Below, in pieces: positions 1-8,260 of a stretch of 20,490 nt of DNA. The translations under genes and the position numbers were made by a program. This stretch comes from CAZLMF01 sp964560565 (GTDB lineage Bacteria > Bacillota > Clostridia > Oscillospirales > Ruminococcaceae): the NCBI GenBank assembly GCA_964560565.1, contig CAZLMF010000023.1:1-20490 (forward strand). The letters run 5' to 3'. Within the stretch, counting starts at the first letter, position 1. Each line of letters starts with the position of its first letter. Below the pieces are notes generated by a model that saw nothing but the letters and a program-made list of their open reading frames with translations, searched no databases and was not told where the DNA came from.

Positions 1-1
1 G

Positions 2-1120
2 CGTGAGGAGGCACAGAAGCTTGCAAAGGCGCTAGTGCGCCTTTACCCCCCCACAAAGGCGCAGTACAAGGAAGCTGTACTTGAATTTCAAAAGCAGCTT
101 CACTCCCTTGGGATAGTTGGCATAGTGAATATGTTCTTTAGTTCGATTGCAGAGGAAAACGCATGGCAAGCCTTAGGGGAGCTTGACCGAGAGGGCAAGC
201 TAAAACTGCGATTAAATGGCGTGGTAAATGCATCCCCACTAGATTCCCCGAAGGACGTCATTGAGCGAGTTCGCTCCATACGCAAGGATATCGAGGGCAC
301 AAGTCTAAAACTTCAGACCGTCAAGGTGTTCCTTGACGGAGTTGTCGAGGGGAAAACCGCATTCTTAAAGCAACCCTATGAAAAAGAGACAGGTATGCCC
401 GAGGGCTACCGCAGCGAAAGCATTTGGAGTGATTTTGAAATAAATGAGTTAACCGCAGCGTGCGATGAATTTGGACTGCAAATGCACTTCCACACAACAG
501 GCGATGCGGCGGTGGATCAGGCGTGTAGAGCGGTTGAATACGCAAGAAATCTAAATGGAGATAAAGGAAACCGACATGTCATTACTCATCTGCATGTTGT
601 GGATTATACCGACATACCCAGAATGGCAAGTCTAGGTATTATGGCAGTTATCCAGGTTTACTGGCATTACCGTGAGCCGTTATATTTTGAAACGTTAGAG
701 CTTCCCTATTTAGGAAAGGAGAGAGCAGGCAGTCAGTATCCCCTTGCAAGCCTTTTCAATGCCGGCATGAGGGTAGCAGCGGCAAGCGATTGCCCAGTTG
801 TCACCAATGTAAATCCTTTGAATTCAATTTATACAGGCATTACTCGACAAGGGTTTTTGCGTGAATACAGGGGCAGGGAAGAGTTTACTCACAATAAAAA
901 TGAGGCGGTTAGCCTTGAGAAAATGCTCAAAATGCACACAAGCGGTGTTGCCTATGAAATGGGCAGGGAAGCACAGGTGGGGGAGCTTTGTGTCGGCAAA
1001 AAGGCGGATATGGTCATTCTTGGCAGTGACATTTATAATGTAAAGGTCGATGAAATCCCCGATATTCCTGTAAAAGCAACAGTTTTTGACGGCGAGTTTG
1101 TATATACTGCCGAGATTTAA
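2..1120 (+). CDS. YtcJ-like amidohydrolase (Amidohydro_3), 5' truncated by window edge
   Basis: Metal-dependent hydrolase of the amidohydrolase superfamily, C-terminal part only. The frame is open from base 2, so the true start lies upstream. The GTG at 35 is internal and has no ribosome binding site. Visible family motifs are VKVFLDG (about nt 320), the HFHTTGDAA metal/active-site segment (about nt 485), THLHVVD (about nt 580), the ASDCPV segment with the conserved Asp (about nt 782), and a C-terminal VGELCVGKKADMVIL stretch that returns to the small beta-sandwich domain. About 372 residues are present. Members of this family are usually around 530, so roughly a third is missing, including the first HxH metal motif. 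The substrate cannot be told: the family includes N-substituted formamide deformylases and many uncharacterised enzymes. No clear terminator follows it. Confidence 0.85.
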   Translation, partial: REEAQKLAKALVRLYPPTKAQYKEAVLEFQKQLHSLGIVGIVNMFFSSIAEENAWQALGELDREGKLKLRLNGVVNASPLDSPKDVIERVRSIRKDIEGTSLKLQTVKVFLDGVVEGKTAFLKQPYEKETGMPEGYRSESIWSDFEINELTAACDEFGLQMHFHTTGDAAVDQACRAVEYARNLNGDKGNRHVITHLHVVDYTDIPRMASLGIMAVIQVYWHYREPLYFETLELPYLGKERAGSQYPLASLFNAGMRVAAASDCPVVTNVNPLNSIYTGITRQGFLREYRGREEFTHNKNEAVSLEKMLKMHTSGVAYEMGREAQVGELCVGKKADMVILGSDIYNVKVDEIPDIPVKATVFDGEFVYTAEI

Positions 1121-1160
1121 CTACTTTTATCCATCACTTTATTTTTTTATAAATCCATGT

Positions 1161-1166
1161 TATAAT
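1161..1166 (+). promoter_or_regulatory. Candidate -10 box for nfnAB
   Basis: A perfect TATAAT lies 109 nt upstream of the nfnA start. The matching -35 region (TTTATT at 1138-1143 with a 17-nt spacer) is poor, so this is a tentative call. If it is used, transcription would begin near 1172-1174, immediately before the long hairpin at 1176-1225. Confidence 0.4.
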
Positions 1167-1175
1167 AACTGTACA

Positions 1176-1225
1176 GCCTAAGTTACATTTTTTGCAATTA
1201 TTTTTGTAAGGGATGCAACTTGGGC
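1176..1225 (+). promoter_or_regulatory. Long near-perfect hairpin in nfnAB leader
   Basis: Positions 1176-1197 pair with 1204-1225 around a 6-nt loop (TTATTT). Of the 22 opposed positions only one is a mismatch (A1185/C1216). Several are G-U pairs on the plus-strand RNA (1179/1222, 1189-1191/1210-1212, 1194/1207). These would be A/C mismatches on the minus strand, so the structure fits an RNA element of the nfnAB transcript. There is no T-run after it, so it is not an intrinsic terminator. It ends 49 nt before the nfnA start codon. Possible roles are 5'-end mRNA stabilisation or a regulatory leader. Confidence 0.6.
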
Positions 1226-1274
1226 ATGTCCAACATATAAAATTAAGACGTCGATATAAAAGGGAGGACGATTA

Positions 1275-2129
1275 GTGAATACGATAACTAAAAAGAAAAA
1301 GCTCAATGATGCGGTAACATTGCTTGAAATTGATGCCCCACTAATTGCCCGTAAGGCAAAGGCTGGGCAGTTTATTATTTTACGTGTTAGCGAGCATGGT
1401 GAGCGTGTTCCGTTCACAATAGCTGATTATGACAGAGAGAATGGAAGCATTACAATAATTTTTCAAGAGGTGGGCAAGACAACAATTGAGCTTGCAGCAC
1501 TAAATGAAGGGGAAAGTATCCTTGATTTAGTTGGCCCACTTGGCACACCTACTGAGCTTGAGGGCATAAAGCGTGCTTGTGTAATCGGCGGAGGTGTCGG
1601 CTGTGCAATTGCATATCCGCAGGCTAAAGCACTGCATAATATGGGTGCTAAGGTTGACGTTATAGCTGGCTTTCGCAACAAGGATATTGTTATACTCGAA
1701 GAAGAATTCACAGCAGTTGCAAATAAGCTATACATTACGACAGATGACGGCAGCTACGGCGAGCAGGGATTTGTAACAGACAAGCTCAAGTCATTGATAG
1801 ATATGGGTGAAAAATACGATGTTGTAATTGCCATTGGCCCTGTGCCGATGATGAAGTTTGTTGCACTTACCACTAAACCCTATGGGATAAAGACAATTGT
1901 AAGCCTAAATCCCATTATGATAGATGGCACAGGAATGTGCGGAGGTTGCAGAGTTACAGTAGGCGGCAAGCTAAAGTTTGCGTGTGTTGATGGCCCCGAC
2001 TTTGACGGGCATGAGGTGGATTTTGACGAGCTTATGCGCCGCAACTCCATCTATCGTGAACGTGAGGCGCAGTGCAGGCTAATGGCACTTGGCGATGACG
2101 CCCAGACAGGAGGCGAGAAAGATGGCTAA
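1275..2129 (+). CDS. nfnA: NfnA, small FAD/2Fe-2S subunit of electron-bifurcating NADH:ferredoxin-NADP+ oxidoreductase
   Basis: Small subunit of the cytoplasmic Nfn complex, which couples reduced ferredoxin and NADH to NADP+ reduction (reversibly) by flavin-based bifurcation. This 284-residue protein has a ferredoxin-reductase FAD domain (RVPFT, residues 45-48 region), an NAD-binding domain with GGGVGCAIAYP (about 105-115), and a C-terminal 2Fe-2S segment with Cys222, Cys225 and Cys237, as in dihydroorotate dehydrogenase electron-transfer subunits. The GTG start is supported by GGGAGG at 1262-1267 with 7-nt spacing. It overlaps nfnB by 8 nt, implying translational coupling. Older annotations call this family sulfide dehydrogenase subunit SudB. 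The gene pairing and order make Nfn the best call. Confidence 0.9.
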   Translation: MNTITKKKKLNDAVTLLEIDAPLIARKAKAGQFIILRVSEHGERVPFTIADYDRENGSITIIFQEVGKTTIELAALNEGESILDLVGPLGTPTELEGIKRACVIGGGVGCAIAYPQAKALHNMGAKVDVIAGFRNKDIVILEEEFTAVANKLYITTDDGSYGEQGFVTDKLKSLIDMGEKYDVVIAIGPVPMMKFVALTTKPYGIKTIVSLNPIMIDGTGMCGGCRVTVGGKLKFACVDGPDFDGHEVDFDELMRRNSIYREREAQCRLMALGDDAQTGGEKDG

Positions 2130-3522
2130 TATGGCACCTAAGAAAACCCCAATGCCCGAGCAGGACCCAAAAGTCCGCGCGACAAATTTTAACGAGGTTT
2201 CAACAGGTTATACAGAGGAAATGGCAATTGAGGAGGCAACACGCTGTCTTAATTGCAAGCACCGTCCCTGCGTTGCAGGTTGTCCTGTAAGGGTGAATAT
2301 CCCCGAATTTATCGAGCAAGTCGCAAAAGGTGACTTTGAAGGTGCGTATCAAACCATTAAGCAAACGAACTCCTTGCCTGCTGTGTGTGGGCGTGTATGC
2401 CCACAAGAAAGCCAGTGCGAAAGCGTTTGCGTGCGTGGCATTAAGCATGAGAGCGTTGGAATCGGTAGGCTTGAGCGCTTTGTAGCGGATTGGCACATGA
2501 AAAACCCAAGGTCTGACATAGAAAAACCAAAGCCAAACGGACATAGTGTGGCTATAATAGGAGCAGGCCCGGCAGGGCTTACCTGCGCAGGAGACCTTGC
2601 AAAGCGCGGCTATAAGGTGACTGTTTTTGAGGCATTCCATACCGCCGGAGGGGTGCTTGTATACGGCATACCAGAATTTAGGCTGCCAAAGGAGATTGTG
2701 CGCAAGGAAATTGAGGACTTAGAAGCCCTTGGCGTTGAGATAAAAACCAATATGGTAATAGGCAGAATTTTCAGCGTTGACGAGCTGTTTGAAAATGGTT
2801 ATGAGGCGGTATTTATCGGCTCGGGTGCGGGTTTACCGCAATTTATGGGTATTGATGGCGAGGGGCTAATCGGCGTTTATAGCGCAAATGAGTACCTCAC
2901 CCGTATAAATCTCATGAAAGCATATAAAAACAATTATGACACTCCAATTCGTGACAGCAAAGCAGTTGCTGTTGTTGGCGGAGGGAATGTCGCAATGGAT
3001 GCTGCACGCAGCGCAAAGCGACTTGGGGCAGACAGAGTATACATAGTCTATCGCAGAAGCGAGGAGGAAATGCCTGCCAGACGTGAGGAGGTTCACCATG
3101 CAAAGGAGGAGGGCATTGAGTTTAGAATGCTCACCAATCCAACTCGCATATTAGGCGATGATAAAGGGCAAACTGTGGCTATGCAATGCGTGGAAATGGA
3201 GCTTGGAGCGCCTGATGCAAGTGGGCGCAGAAGCCCTGTTGCAATAGAGGGCAGTGAGCATACCCTTGATGTCGATACAGTCATAATTGCAGTTGGCACT
3301 TCACCGAACCCCCTTATCCGCATGACCACAAATGGACTTGAATGCAACCGCCGCGGCTGCTTTGTTGTTGATGACAGCATGCAAACCACTAGAGAGGGCG
3401 TATATGCAGGTGGAGATGCCGTCACAGGCGCAGCAACAGTAATACTTGCAATGGGTGCAGGGAAGTCTGCCGCAGATGCGATACATCAATATATAACAGA
3501 AAAAGGCTTGACAAGCCACTGA
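2122..3522 (+). CDS. nfnB: NfnB, large FAD/4Fe-4S subunit (glutamate synthase small-chain family)
   Basis: Large subunit of Nfn, carrying the bifurcating FAD and two 4Fe-4S clusters. The 466-residue protein shows an N-terminal iron-sulfur domain with Cys42/45/50/54 (CLNCKHRPCVAGC) and Cys89/93/99/103. A Rossmann FAD site GAGPAG follows at 147-152, then an NADPH site GGGNVAMDAARSA at 286-298, and a C-terminal FAD motif GVYAGGDAVTGA. The ATG at 2122 has AGGAGG at 2108-2113. A TTG at 2089 is in frame but lies deep inside nfnA and lacks a site. The fold is shared with GltD and NADPH-dependent glutamate synthases, and the automatic name is often gltA. The adjacent nfnA, not a large glutamate synthase chain, decides the assignment. 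Confidence 0.9.
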   Translation: MANMAPKKTPMPEQDPKVRATNFNEVSTGYTEEMAIEEATRCLNCKHRPCVAGCPVRVNIPEFIEQVAKGDFEGAYQTIKQTNSLPAVCGRVCPQESQCESVCVRGIKHESVGIGRLERFVADWHMKNPRSDIEKPKPNGHSVAIIGAGPAGLTCAGDLAKRGYKVTVFEAFHTAGGVLVYGIPEFRLPKEIVRKEIEDLEALGVEIKTNMVIGRIFSVDELFENGYEAVFIGSGAGLPQFMGIDGEGLIGVYSANEYLTRINLMKAYKNNYDTPIRDSKAVAVVGGGNVAMDAARSAKRLGADRVYIVYRRSEEEMPARREEVHHAKEEGIEFRMLTNPTRILGDDKGQTVAMQCVEMELGAPDASGRRSPVAIEGSEHTLDVDTVIIAVGTSPNPLIRMTTNGLECNRRGCFVVDDSMQTTREGVYAGGDAVTGAATVILAMGAGKSAADAIHQYITEKGLTSH

Positions 3523-3581
3523 TAAACCGTTAGAATTTAATTGTAGGCAATATCATACTAAATCAATAGGAGGTAATTTAA

Positions 3582-4121
3582 ATGGAATTAAAAGGTTCAA
3601 AGACAGAAGCAAATCTAATGGCTGCGTTTTCAGGAGAGAGCATGGCTAACACCAAGTACACTTATTACGCATCACAGGCTAAGAAGGACGGATATGTCCA
3701 GATTAGCAAGATATTCGCGGAAACAGCAGGTAACGAAAATGAGCATGCTAAGGTATGGTTTAAGCTGCTGCACGGCGGAAGTATGCCTTCAACGGCAGAC
3801 AATCTTATTGATGCTGCACAGGGCGAGAATTACGAGTGGACTACTATGTATGCTGACTTTGCTAAGGTTGCAAAGGAAGAGGGTTTTACTCAGATTGCTT
3901 ATCTTTTCTCCGAGGTTGCTAAGATTGAGAAAGAGCACGAGGAGCGCTATAAAAAGCTAAGTGCCAATATTGAGAACAACAAGGTCTTTACCGCTGACGG
4001 TGAAACAGCATGGATTTGTAACAACTGCGGATACATTACTACCCGTGAGAGTGCACCTGAAGTATGCCCAGTTTGCGCACATCCAAGAGCGCATTTCGAG
4101 CGCAGAGTCGTCAACTATTAA
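3582..4121 (+). CDS. rbr: Rubrerythrin
   Basis: Non-haem diiron peroxidase that reduces hydrogen peroxide in the cytoplasm of anaerobes. The 179-residue length is normal for classical rubrerythrin. The N-terminal ferritin-like four-helix domain (about 1-135) has the expected carboxylate/His ligands: Glu19, Glu52-x-x-His55, Glu82/Glu85 and Glu116-x-x-His119. The C-terminal rubredoxin domain has CNNC (146-149) and CPVC (162-165) for an Fe(SCys)4 centre. AGGAGG at 3568-3573 supports the start. The gene lies 59 nt after nfnB and may be co-transcribed with it or have its own weak promoter. A TATCAT at 3551 is the only -10-like element I see. It ends before a strong palindromic terminator. Confidence 0.95.
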   Translation: MELKGSKTEANLMAAFSGESMANTKYTYYASQAKKDGYVQISKIFAETAGNENEHAKVWFKLLHGGSMPSTADNLIDAAQGENYEWTTMYADFAKVAKEEGFTQIAYLFSEVAKIEKEHEERYKKLSANIENNKVFTADGETAWICNNCGYITTRESAPEVCPVCAHPRAHFERRVVNY

Positions 4122-4139
4122 GCTTTGTATTAGCTTATT

Positions 4140-4169
4140 AAAAATCCTCCCCATATGGGGAGGATTTTT
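4140..4169. terminator. Bidirectional intrinsic terminator between rbr and rlmA
   Basis: A 30-bp perfect palindrome with a GC-rich core (ATCCTCCCC/GGGGAGGAT). It is flanked by five A on the left and six T on the right, so it can act on both strands. The right-hand T-run (4165-4170) runs into the stop codon of rlmA (4169-4171). Confidence 0.9.
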
Positions 4170-4987
4170 TACATCCTTTCATAAGCTATAATCTCAAACT
4201 CCACCTCTGTTTGAAGACTTTCAAGCTGTAAAAGCTTTTGAGAATCCTTTTGCGAGGTTTTGTAGTAATATGGCGTCATCATAAAGAGGTTTAGTATATT
4301 CTCTTTGTTTAGGACATGAATGCTTTCCGCTATGCGCTTTTGTGCGATAATTTCAAAGCCTTGAAGTGCGGTATCCGCCACTGTATTCTCATAAGGGCTA
4401 TCGTATAAATGCTGTTTTAACTGCCACAAATGCCGTTTTAGTGGGATAACTCTAATGAGCTTTCCATTTGGCTTTAGCACACGATGAAATTCGCTTTCGC
4501 TATGGGGCGCAAAAATATTTATCAGCATATCGCAGGAGCAGTTTGCGACAGGTAGGCTAAAAATGCTTGCGACGGCACGTTCAATGCCATTTTCACGCTT
4601 AGACGCAAGGTCAAGAGCATTCTTTGAAATATCAACGCCTAATATATGAGGAGCATTTCCAATGCTCGAAAGAGCTTCATAGATATATGAAGTATACCAG
4701 CACTCACCGCAGCCTGCATCAAGAATTGTGCCACCGCCATAATTGCCTTGGACAAGGTCGATAATGCCCTTTAATAAAGGGCGGTAATAACCAGCGTCAA
4801 GGAAGTCACGCCTAGCACGCACCATGACCTTATCGTCACCATGGCGCTTGGATTTTGATTGCTGCGACATCAGTAAATTCACATAACCGCTTTTTGATAT
4901 ATCGAAGCTGTGCATATTCTCACATTCATAGGTTTTAGAATTTCTTTTTAGCTCCTTTGAGCAAACAGGGCAGATAAAGTCACTCAT
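4169..4987 (-). CDS. rlmA: 23S rRNA (guanine-N1)-methyltransferase, RlmA family
   Basis: SAM-dependent methyltransferase of the RlmA(I/II) family, which methylates N1 of a guanine in domain II of 23S rRNA (G745 or G748 in known members). The 272-residue protein starts with the family zinc finger (Cys6, Cys9, Cys22, His26), followed by the diagnostic stretch SGYVNLL and ARRDFLDAGYY. The SAM motif is LDAGCGECWYT at 89-99. The last Gly of the usual GxGxG is replaced by Cys here. IFAPHSESEFHRVLKPNG and the C-terminal MTPYYYK segment also match the family. ATG at 4987 with GGAGA eight bases upstream is preferred over a TTG at 5005 that lies before the site. Whether it acts on G745 or G748, and any role in macrolide or tylosin response, cannot be read from sequence alone. 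Confidence 0.88.
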   Translation of the reverse strand: MSDFICPVCSKELKRNSKTYECENMHSFDISKSGYVNLLMSQQSKSKRHGDDKVMVRARRDFLDAGYYRPLLKGIIDLVQGNYGGGTILDAGCGECWYTSYIYEALSSIGNAPHILGVDISKNALDLASKRENGIERAVASIFSLPVANCSCDMLINIFAPHSESEFHRVLKPNGKLIRVIPLKRHLWQLKQHLYDSPYENTVADTALQGFEIIAQKRIAESIHVLNKENILNLFMMTPYYYKTSQKDSQKLLQLESLQTEVEFEIIAYERM

Positions 4988-5018
4988 AGCGTATCTCCAA
5001 TGCAATAAAGTTATCTAT

Positions 5019-5047
5019 ATAATAGCATAAATTATGAACCTGTTCAA
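5019..5047 (-). promoter_or_regulatory. Sigma-A-type promoter for rlmA
   Basis: On the minus strand, TTGAAC (5042-5047) and TATTAT (5019-5024) are separated by exactly 17 nt. Transcription would start near 5012, giving a leader of about 25 nt. Confidence 0.65.
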
Positions 5048-5085
5048 ATGTTAGCTAATTTATTGTAAAGTTTAAGGTTAAACCC

Positions 5086-5125
5086 TTGCGTATTGTAGCA
5101 ATTTCATAGTATACTAATTAGTATA
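5086..5125 (+). promoter_or_regulatory. Candidate promoter with overlapping palindromic operator for the GH2 gene
   Basis: TTGCGT (5086-5091) and TATACT (5110-5115) are spaced 18 nt apart. The -10 hexamer forms the left end of a perfect 16-bp palindrome, TATACTAATTAGTATA, at 5110-5125. A regulator bound there would cover the -10 and start site. A second TATAAT at 5142-5147 lacks a good -35. The leader to the ATG at 5256 would be about 130 nt, and I see no gene in it. Confidence 0.5.
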
Positions 5126-5255
5126 TGATTTAAAGGATAACTATAATTGAGGTTTACCCCAAGCTGTAATCGATTTTATCTATTGAAGTTACTTCTAATA
5201 GCACAAATGATTGACGTTGATAAGTTCAAAATCGCAAGTAAAGGATGATAGTTTA

Positions 5256-7621
5256 ATGCTAGGAAAAATACAGGGATTCATTAGCCTAAAGGGCGAATGG
5301 AGCTTTTCGCTTGATAAGGATGGAGTAGGCGAGGTTGAGCAGTACTATAACAAATCCCTTGAGGATACTGTTGTACTGCCAGGCACCACAGACACAAATA
5401 AAAAGGGTGAGCTCAATGACCGACGTGAGCTAGGCTACCTCACAAGGGAATACTATTATGTGGGCAAGGCTTGGTATCAGCGCACCATTACCATCCCAAA
5501 AGAGTGGGACGGCAAGCCTGTCAGCCTTTATCTTGAGCGCACAAGAGTGAGCAAGGTTTGGCTCGATGATGACTTAATCGGCACTCAAAACAGCCTTAGC
5601 TCCCCTCATATCCATGAGCTTGCGCTGTCCATTGACGCCGGTGAGCATACGCTGACGATTATGATTGACAACAAGGATATGCCCATAGGCGGAGGGCATT
5701 TGACTTCTCCTGATACACAGACTAACTGGAACGGAATCACAGGCGCAATAGAGCTGCGCGCCTATGAAACTGTCCACATTAACTCTATTAGAGTTTTCCC
5801 GAATATTGAAAGCAAATCCGCAAAGCTTGAGCTTCAGCTTGAAAGCGGGCTTAGTACCGATTGCCAGTGCAGCTTAACCATAAATGCTGTTTGCAAAAAC
5901 GGCGACAAGGAGCATACCTGCGAAGAACAGCGCTTTAGCTTTAACTTGCCCGACGGTAAAACAAAGCTATGCTTTGACTTTGAAATCGGCGAGGAAATGC
6001 TCCTTTGGGACGAATATGATTGCAATATCTACTCACTTAACGCTTGCCTTGAAACAGGCAAGTATTGCGATACCGTTAACACCACCTTTGGCATGAGGGA
6101 TTTCAAAAATGTCGGCACTCAATTTGAAATTAACGGCCGCAAGACTTTCCTACGGGGCAAGCATGACGGCTTGGTTTTCCCTATAACAGGGTATGCACCC
6201 ACTGATGTTGAGGAATGGGTAAGAGTGCTTAGCATAGCAAAAAGCTATGGCATTAACCACTACCGTTTCCACACCTGCTGCCCACCCGAAGCCGCATTCA
6301 CAGCGGCGGATATGCTTGGTATATACATGCAACCTGAATTGCCTTTCTGGGGCACACTTACCGCAGAGGGCGATGAGGGACACAATAAAGAGCAAAGCAA
6401 CTACCTCATTAAAGAGGGCTTTAGAATACTCGATGCCTTTGGAAATCACCCATCATTCGTGATGTTCACCCTTGGTAACGAGCTTTGGGGCAACAAGGAA
6501 AAGATGGATAGCATCAATAAGGCATACAAGAAGCATGACCCAAGACATCTTTATTCACAAGGCTCAAACAACTTCCAGTTTACACCTATTATACTGGAAA
6601 GCGATGAGTTTTTAAGCGGAATTCGCACTCCTGTTGACAACACCAATGTTCGTGGCTCTATATGCCAGGTTGACCGTCCCCTTGGGCATATTCAAACCGA
6701 TGCGCCTAGTACAATGACCGACTACACAGCTAAAGTTACCCCTGTTTCTGTGCCTATAGTAAGTCACGAGATTGGGCAATTTCAAGTTTTCCCGAACTTT
6801 GACGAGATAAGCAAGTACACAGGCGTGTTAAAGGCAAGAAACTTTGAGATTTTCCGTGAGAGACTTGAGGAAAAGGGACTGCTTGACTTGGCTAAGGATT
6901 ACTTCAACGCCTCCGGTAAGCTTTCAGTCGCACTTTATCGTGAGGATATTGAGGCAGCACTTAGAACAGAGGGCTTTGGTGGCTTCCAGTTGCTTGACTT
7001 GCAGGATTTCCCCGGTCAGGGCACAGCGCTTGTAGGAATGCTTGATGCGTTCATGGACTCAAAGGGTTTAATCACCCCAGAGAAATGGCGTGAATTTTGC
7101 TCGGATGCGGTGCTGTTGGCACGATTCCCCACATATATCTACGAGGAGGACTCCACCTTTACAGCTGATGTTGATATTGCTTATTACCGCCCCTATACAC
7201 TTCAAAACAATACGCTGGAGTGGTCTATAAAGCAAGGAGATATCACCGTTGCACAGGGCGAGATTTCAGTAAGCGATGTGAAGCCTAGCGCAACCTCAAG
7301 GCTTGGCACAATAAGCGCAAAGCTTGCGGTGAATAACCCTGCAAAGCTTACATTGGAGCTAGTCTTAAGCGATACGGATATTCGCACAAGCTACGATATT
7401 TGGGTTTATCCAAAGAGCGTGGACACCTCAGTGCCTGCTAATGTTTACTTGGCAAGTGAGCTTGACGATAAGGCAAAAGGCACTTTAGAAAGCGGCGGAA
7501 ACGTGCTGCTTATAAGCAATAAGATATTAGAAAGCAAGTCAATTGAGGGCTTTTACCCCACGGATTTCTGGTGCTATCCGATGTTCCGCTCAATTTCCGA
7601 GTCACGCAATGATGCCCCTGC
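5256..7621 (+). CDS. Glycoside hydrolase family 2 enzyme, 3' end lost in assembly gap
   Basis: Retaining beta-glycosidase of the GH2 type, with beta-galactosidase, beta-glucuronidase or related specificity. The 789 readable residues show an N-terminal jelly-roll sugar-binding domain (about 60-170, with WYQRTITIP and YLERTRVSKVWLDD), an immunoglobulin-like domain (about 172-282) and a TIM barrel from about 285. The acid/base Glu is in LGNELWG (Glu409) and the probable nucleophile is in SHEIGQF (Glu505). Beta-sandwich regions follow. No signal peptide is seen, so the enzyme is probably cytoplasmic and acts on imported oligosaccharides. ATG 5256 has AAGGATG nine bases upstream. An in-frame TTG at 5211 has no clear site. 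The sequence runs into the N-run at 7622 while still in domain sequence, so the true stop is not visible. The substrate is unknown. Confidence 0.85.
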
Positions 7622-7721
7622 NNNNNNNNNNNNNNNNNNNNNNNNNNNNNNNNNNNNNNNNNNNNNNNNNNNNNNNNNNNNNNNNNNNNNNNNNNNNNNN
7701 NNNNNNNNNNNNNNNNNNNNN
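7622..7721. other. Assembly gap (100 N)
   Basis: A run of exactly 100 N, the usual placeholder for a scaffold join of unknown size. It hides the end of the GH2 gene and possibly more sequence. Translations running through it have no meaning. Confidence 0.97.
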
Positions 7722-7724
7722 AGA

Positions 7725-7755
7725 AAACCCCCGTCGCAATATGCGACGGGGGTTT
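7725..7755 (-). terminator. Strong intrinsic terminator after the DUF4430 gene
   Basis: A perfect 14-bp stem (7725-7738 with 7742-7755, core CCCCCGTCGC) with a 3-nt loop. On the minus strand it is followed by TTTTCT and ends the DUF4430 transcript, 16 nt after that gene's stop codon. On the plus strand it may also end the GH2 transcript coming out of the gap. Confidence 0.88.
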
Positions 7756-7771
7756 ATGCTTTAATAAGGAC

Positions 7772-8176
7772 TTAATTAAATGTAGTAAGCGTAAAAGTAT
7801 ACGTATTGCCATCAACAAGAGGCAGTTCAGACACGCCAACCATTGAATCAACGCCGTTTTCCTTAACGTTGAAGAATTCGCTGTTTTCATCAGCCTCAAC
7901 GCCAAGCATTGATTCGATGAATAGCCCGTAAGTGCCCTCGCTTGCAACGACCTTTAGCTCGGTTTTTTCTAGCAATAGCTCACTTACAAACTTAAGATCA
8001 GTGTCAAAGGTAAAGGTCTTATCAACATCAGCGCGCTCAGCAATGATTTGAATGGTGACATTCTTTTGTCCCACTTCCGGAGCTGAGCTGTTGCCAAAAA
8101 TCAGGAAATACCCCCCGACAAGTAGTGCTGCCGCCAATATAACGGACGCAATAACTAAGGAAATCTTCTTAGACAT
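7772..8176 (-). CDS. Membrane-anchored DUF4430 (transcobalamin C-domain-like) protein
   Basis: A 134-residue protein with a short basic N-terminus (MSKK), a hydrophobic segment at about 5-27 and no lipobox Cys, so it is an uncleaved anchor or signal peptide rather than a lipoprotein. Residues about 40-134 look like one DUF4430 domain: an initial beta hairpin, the conserved GTYGLFIESMLGVEAD segment, then a FFNVKENGVDS stretch and a final GNTYTFTLTTF strand. DUF4430 is related to the C-terminal cobalamin-contacting domain of transcobalamin and intrinsic factor. The B12 riboswitch directly upstream supports a role in extracellular capture of cobalamin or cobinamide; this is inference. AAAGGAGG at 8185-8192 sets the ATG. 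It appears monocistronic. No transporter gene is nearby, though the gap beyond the terminator limits what can be said. Confidence 0.75.
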   Translation of the reverse strand: MSKKISLVIASVILAAALLVGGYFLIFGNSSAPEVGQKNVTIQIIAERADVDKTFTFDTDLKFVSELLLEKTELKVVASEGTYGLFIESMLGVEADENSEFFNVKENGVDSMVGVSELPLVDGNTYTFTLTTFN

Positions 8177-8260
8177 AACATAGTCCTCCTTTCATCTTTT
8201 TACTCGTAACACTACAAAACCCAAGCTTAGCGACAATTTCAGCGTGTACATCTGTACAGC

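Noticed and set aside
1176..1225. Leader hairpin as a terminator of the amidohydrolase gene
   Set aside because: No T-run follows it, and the G-U pattern with the upstream TATAAT fits the nfnAB leader better.
2089..2121. TTG at 2089 as the start of NfnB
   Set aside because: ATG 2122 has a well-placed AGGAGG; the longer form would overlap nfnA by 41 nt without a site.
2200..2640. 146-codon minus-strand frame antisense to nfnB
   Set aside because: Cys-rich mirror of the NfnB codons, with no ribosome binding site and no recognisable domain.
5036..5045. GAACCTGTTC as a LexA (SOS) box upstream of rlmA
   Set aside because: Bacillota LexA sites need GAAC-N4-GTTC; the spacer here is 2 nt.
7722..7775. 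Apparent continuation of the GH2 frame after the gap
   Set aside because: It reads through the terminator stem, has no family similarity, and the gap length is a placeholder, so the frame is meaningless.
7510..7947. Minus-strand open frame running through the N-gap
   Set aside because: It exists only because N codons are not stops, and it overlaps the real DUF4430 gene in another frame.
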